The notes beneath the pieces were generated by a model, which saw only the letters and a program-made list of their open reading frames with translations, did no database searches and had not been told where the DNA came from. A DNA stretch of 64,000 bases from Trichobilharzia szidati (Eukaryota > Platyhelminthes > Trematoda > Strigeidida > Schistosomatidae). The first letter of the stretch is position 1; every line of letters starts with the position of its first letter. The stretch is from contig OX235271.1 in assembly GCA_944472155.2 (NCBI GenBank), forward strand, positions 40,598,633 to 40,662,632, given 5' to 3'. Below are positions 60,970 to 64,000 of this stretch, piece by piece. A program made the translations under genes and the position numbers.

Positions 60970-61584
60970 CTATGACCAAGGTAAAGAAAGGGGTTTGATA
61001 AAACGTTTTTGAACACATAATTTAGGTTTCTGTTCATGTATAGCTAAAGCTTCGGCTATGCATAAGTGAAGAAAACGTAAACTTTTGGATCGATTCGATT
61101 TTGCCATGGAGATAACTTTGAAAGATGAATCACGTGGGGCCAAATGACCTGACTCTAACAGGTGATCACAGATAGACGACTTCGCAGTTCTACGTTCGCC
61201 TTTCATTAACCAGACTGGATAGTGTTCAGCTACACGTTTTCGGAGATTACGCTTACAACGTCCAATATAAACAGCTCCACAAGAGCAGGTAAAAGAGTAA
61301 ATACACATGGATGTGGACAAAAGCGGTAATCTATCCTTGACGCATTGTCTAATCATATTTTGGCTGGTAAAGACTAGTTGTAAGTCAGCTGCAGGAAAAG
61401 TACGTTTAATACATTTAGATAAACGATTTTTAATCAATTCCGAAATAGTGTCACCTTTGAATGCCAGACTCATAAACAGTTTCTTCTTTATCAGTGGCAT
61501 TTTCAAAAGGATGACTTTCCTTAACAATATAAACTTCATATTCACCACTTCCCCAACCTGTTGTTTAGCTGTTTCTTTAATCAT
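60970..61584 (-). pseudogene. PLE GIY-YIG endonuclease fragment, open frame
   Basis: A 204-codon open frame. VVNMKFILLRKVILLKMPLI leads into KNRLSKCIKRTFPAADLQLV, then CIYSFTCSCGAVYIGRCKR (GIY-YIG core with Cys cluster), VAEHYPVWL, SSICDHLLESGH, IAEALAIHEQKPKLCVQKRF and the terminal LSLPWS. The nuclease motifs look intact, but the RT half is missing, so this is a 5'-truncated PLE copy. It is related to, but distinct from, the 39-kb element. Confidence 0.88.
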
Positions 61585-61689
61585 CCTAAGATGTTTCCTA
61601 ACTGTATTAGGTTAGGCATTAAATTACACACTGAGAAAACCGTGGAGTGATATCATCTACCCGGACGCCAAATACGAAACAATGAGTTG

Positions 61690-61860
61690 GGCGTGGGTCT
61701 GAGAGTAATATTAAGGAGATCGTGTGAACGGAAGATGAGAGCACATAGGCAATTGGGGGACCAGCTAAAGAGCATTGTAGAGAACAGGATGAAATACAGA
61801 TGTGCTATTGAAGCCCCTTGTGTTCCACTTGGAACCTGAGGGAATAATTATAGTGTTTCA
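61690..61860 (+). mobile_element. RTE-like 3' end relic
   Basis: On the plus strand, GAACAGGATGAAATACAGATGTG and TTGAAGCCCCTTGTG followed by TTCCACTTGGAACCTGAGGG and AATAAT correspond to the 3' end of the RTE copies (TTCCACTAGGAATCCAAGGG, AACAATAAT). It is the only RTE piece on the plus strand in this part. No coding motif remains. Confidence 0.5.
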
Positions 61861-62249
61861 AAAATTATTGTTTCAAGAGGTACCAGTCACACAGTTATGA
61901 TTCAAAATTGATACACCTCCTCCTGACTTACTGGACTCCTTTTCTGCCCTCTACAATTAGGCCTAACTTCTTGAAAATTACATGTCCTCTTAAAATCAAT
62001 TTGTAGGTTGAAAAATTTAATCATTCTAAACAATTACGAGTAGTTTTATAATTCATCAGCAGTATATTAATCAGCGTATCTAATTTGTTTCACAGAAAAT
62101 CAGTCATATTCTGAATAATTCAGCGATCAAATCTCTGGTTACAGCATTTAGCGACAACGGGAAATCAGTCACTGATAATTGTCAGTAAGCAAAACACCCA
62201 GATCCAGAGTTACCTTTCAACTATCTTCAACATTTCAACATCATGAAGA
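61861..62249. other. Intergenic, no gene recognised
   Basis: No frame or repeat recognised. Confidence 0.4.
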
Positions 62250-62405
62250 AAATAAGAGACATATTCGGCGAATAAAATTTTCTTTATCAACGAAATCATC
62301 TTCAGAGGCTGTACAGTCGTATTTATACTTACAAAAATATATAGTGGTCTATTTTTGAGTAATAGGGGGTGACATGATTGATATAATTACTCAGAAGTGG
62401 CTTTA
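62250..62405 (-). mobile_element. PLE terminal-repeat-like sequence
   Basis: The minus strand has CCACTTCTGAGTAATT, the ACCCCCTATTACTCAAAAATAG-type block, AATACGACTGTACAGCC and CTGAAGATGATTTCGTTG. It matches 56784-56900 inverted, downstream of the minus-strand PLE fragment at 62682-63210. Confidence 0.65.
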
Positions 62406-62681
62406 GAAGTGAAAATTAAAAGTTGTAAATTACGTGGTACTCAACGGAACAAAGATAGAAATTTGATAAGGTTAAAATTGCTATTGAGTCAGAATAAAGG
62501 TATTTGAGTGTCAATTGCACAAGTGTGAAGAGGGTGTGAAAATATACAAAAGGAGCATATGAGAGTGATAATAGTGAATTAATTATTAAAACAAAAGCAA
62601 ACTAAAAGTAAGATTAAAAATTACAAAATAGAAAAGAAAAAAATCAAAATTTTTTTTAACAGGGAACAATTAGTGAGAAGG

Positions 62682-63210
62682 TTAAGACCAAGGTAGAATA
62701 AGAGACTGGAAAAACTTTTTCTGTATACAGAGTTCAGGGTTGTATTGATGAATTGCCAGTGCCTCCGCCATACACAAAAGCCGAAACCTGACGCCCTGTG
62801 TACCATTTGGCTTCACTTTGTAGATGATCTTGAAAGACGACTCTGGTCGAGCTACATGGTCTGAGTTCACCAAATGCTCGAGAATTGAGCTAGTAATTGT
62901 CCTGCATTGTCCTTTTGATAACCATGACGGATAATGTTCAGAGATGCGTTTAGAAAGTGTGCGGTCGCTTTGTGCGACCAATATAACTAGCTCCACAGGA
63001 GCAGGTGAATTTATAAACACACAATGAAGTGGCCCAAAGCGGTAGTTTATCCCTCACGCATCTGTTGATCATTTGTCGGCTGTAGAAATTGATACGTAGC
63101 TCAGCCATAATGGGTATTTTCGGTGATTTCAACATCACTTCAAAATGAACACTGAGGGGACAGTCTCCCAAATTGCGTGACGTTAGAGCGAAATCTAAGG
63201 ACAAAATCAC
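62682..63210 (-). pseudogene. PLE GIY-YIG endonuclease fragment, one frameshift
   Basis: The minus strand from 63210 reads CVYKFTCSCGASYIGRTKR (GIY-YIG core with Cys cluster), then shifts frame near 62960 to SDRTLSKRISEHYPSWLSKG, SSILEHLVNSDHVA, MAEALAIHQYNPELCIQKKF and LILPWS. The frameshift falls inside the nuclease. Very similar to the PLE at 54690-55548. The RT half is absent. Confidence 0.87.
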
Positions 63211-64000
63211 GTCACCTATAACGAATAGACAGAATTATCTTGTTTAACCTCTGCTAGTCAATCGATGTAACCCTCACAATTTATTTCACTCACTTGTATG
63301 AATTCATTTTGTTGAAAAGACTTTCTTCCTCGACATCTGTACAAACCTTTACAAAGAATCCCCCATTTACCGTCCATAACAATTCGAGTTAATTAGTGAC
63401 ATTTTCAAAATAATTTAGACCATGTGTATAAGTAACCATTATATTCAATGGTACATCATGCTTGAATACAACGCTTTCTGTTAAACAAGTCGAATCTACA
63501 TTACACAGGGAAAATCCTTCATGAAGATCGTCTCGTTTCTATCGTCATGTTTGTGATTTGTGGTGTTTCTCAACTCTTCATCAGATAATTAGAAAGTCAA
63601 CTAACTGTAGTTGTCATTACTTAAATCACATCATGTCCTCTTATAAACATTCTACCTAAATTCCATTGAAATCATACAGGGCAATAAATAGATATGAAAC
63701 CATAAACAAAGTTGCGTAATACCCTGATCACATTTGTTGGCTGAGTTTATTTCAGCCTATCTGACCACAGACAGGCTATTTTATTCAAAGATGCCCGTTA
63801 CTTTAATTCACCCCAGTGTGATTCATTTTGAAAAACCAAAAGTGGAAGGTAAAGGGAATCTTATCGATCCAGTATAAACGGACTGGCTGTCTTGTCCATT
63901 AATTGAAGCATTTATCGAACAGGTTTCATATGTGTATAGGAGGGAGGGGGAGGGTCACGACTAGTCAAGCATTCATTGGTTAGTAAATGAGTGAGTGATG
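63211..64000. other. Intergenic, no gene recognised
   Basis: Short frames only; no repeat or motif recognised up to the window end. Confidence 0.4.

Overview
The window looks like a stretch of flatworm nuclear genome, most likely a schistosome-type trematode. That is inferred from AT-rich, intron-like DNA, many Penelope-like retroelements (PLEs), RTE-like and CR1-like non-LTR retrotransposons with (ATT)n tails, and exons with the symmetric micro-exon architecture known from schistosome micro-exon genes (MEGs). No bacterial-style operon, rRNA, convincing tRNA or CRISPR array was seen.

Layout. 1-5637 is a duplicated segment (copy A) holding a CR1-like 3' end and an RTE-like insertion. 5638-14864 is mostly non-genic, with PLE relics, a hammerhead-like motif and large inverted repeats around 10.1-11.3 kb. 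14865-37134 is a nearly homogeneous tandem array of a 1831-bp unit, 12 full copies plus about 0.16 of a copy. 37838-41722 is a nearly intact PLE flanked by a 1.18-kb inverted copy of its own 3' end. 42571-48225 is copy B of the duplicated segment, 42,570 bp from copy A. 48226-64000 is a graveyard of PLE and RTE fragments, including an RTE nested in a PLE with a 16-bp target-site duplication and an inverted third copy of part of the duplicated segment.

Main observation. Read on the minus strand, each 1831-bp unit carries three short exon-like segments with good splice signals: exon D (39 nt), exon A (36 nt) and exon B (57 nt). All are multiples of three, all are phase 1-1, and all are open in that phase. 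A fourth symmetric phase 1-1 micro-exon (C, 39 nt) lies just upstream of the array at 37184-37222, and a possible terminal exon lies just downstream at about 14600. The array therefore reads as one minus-strand gene in which a group of symmetric micro-exons was amplified 12 times; any number could be joined without breaking the frame. The product would be a Thr/Glu-rich repeat protein of 44 residues per unit, or 31 if exon D is skipped. The unit nearest the 3' end differs from the next unit mainly inside exon D: 7 of about 12 substitutions fall in those 39 nt, all 7 change the amino acid, and one more changes the D donor site. No signal-peptide exon or promoter could be assigned, and nothing here was tested against transcripts.

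Limits: exon calls, repeat boundaries and element families come from reading by eye. Family names for retroelements are at clade level only.
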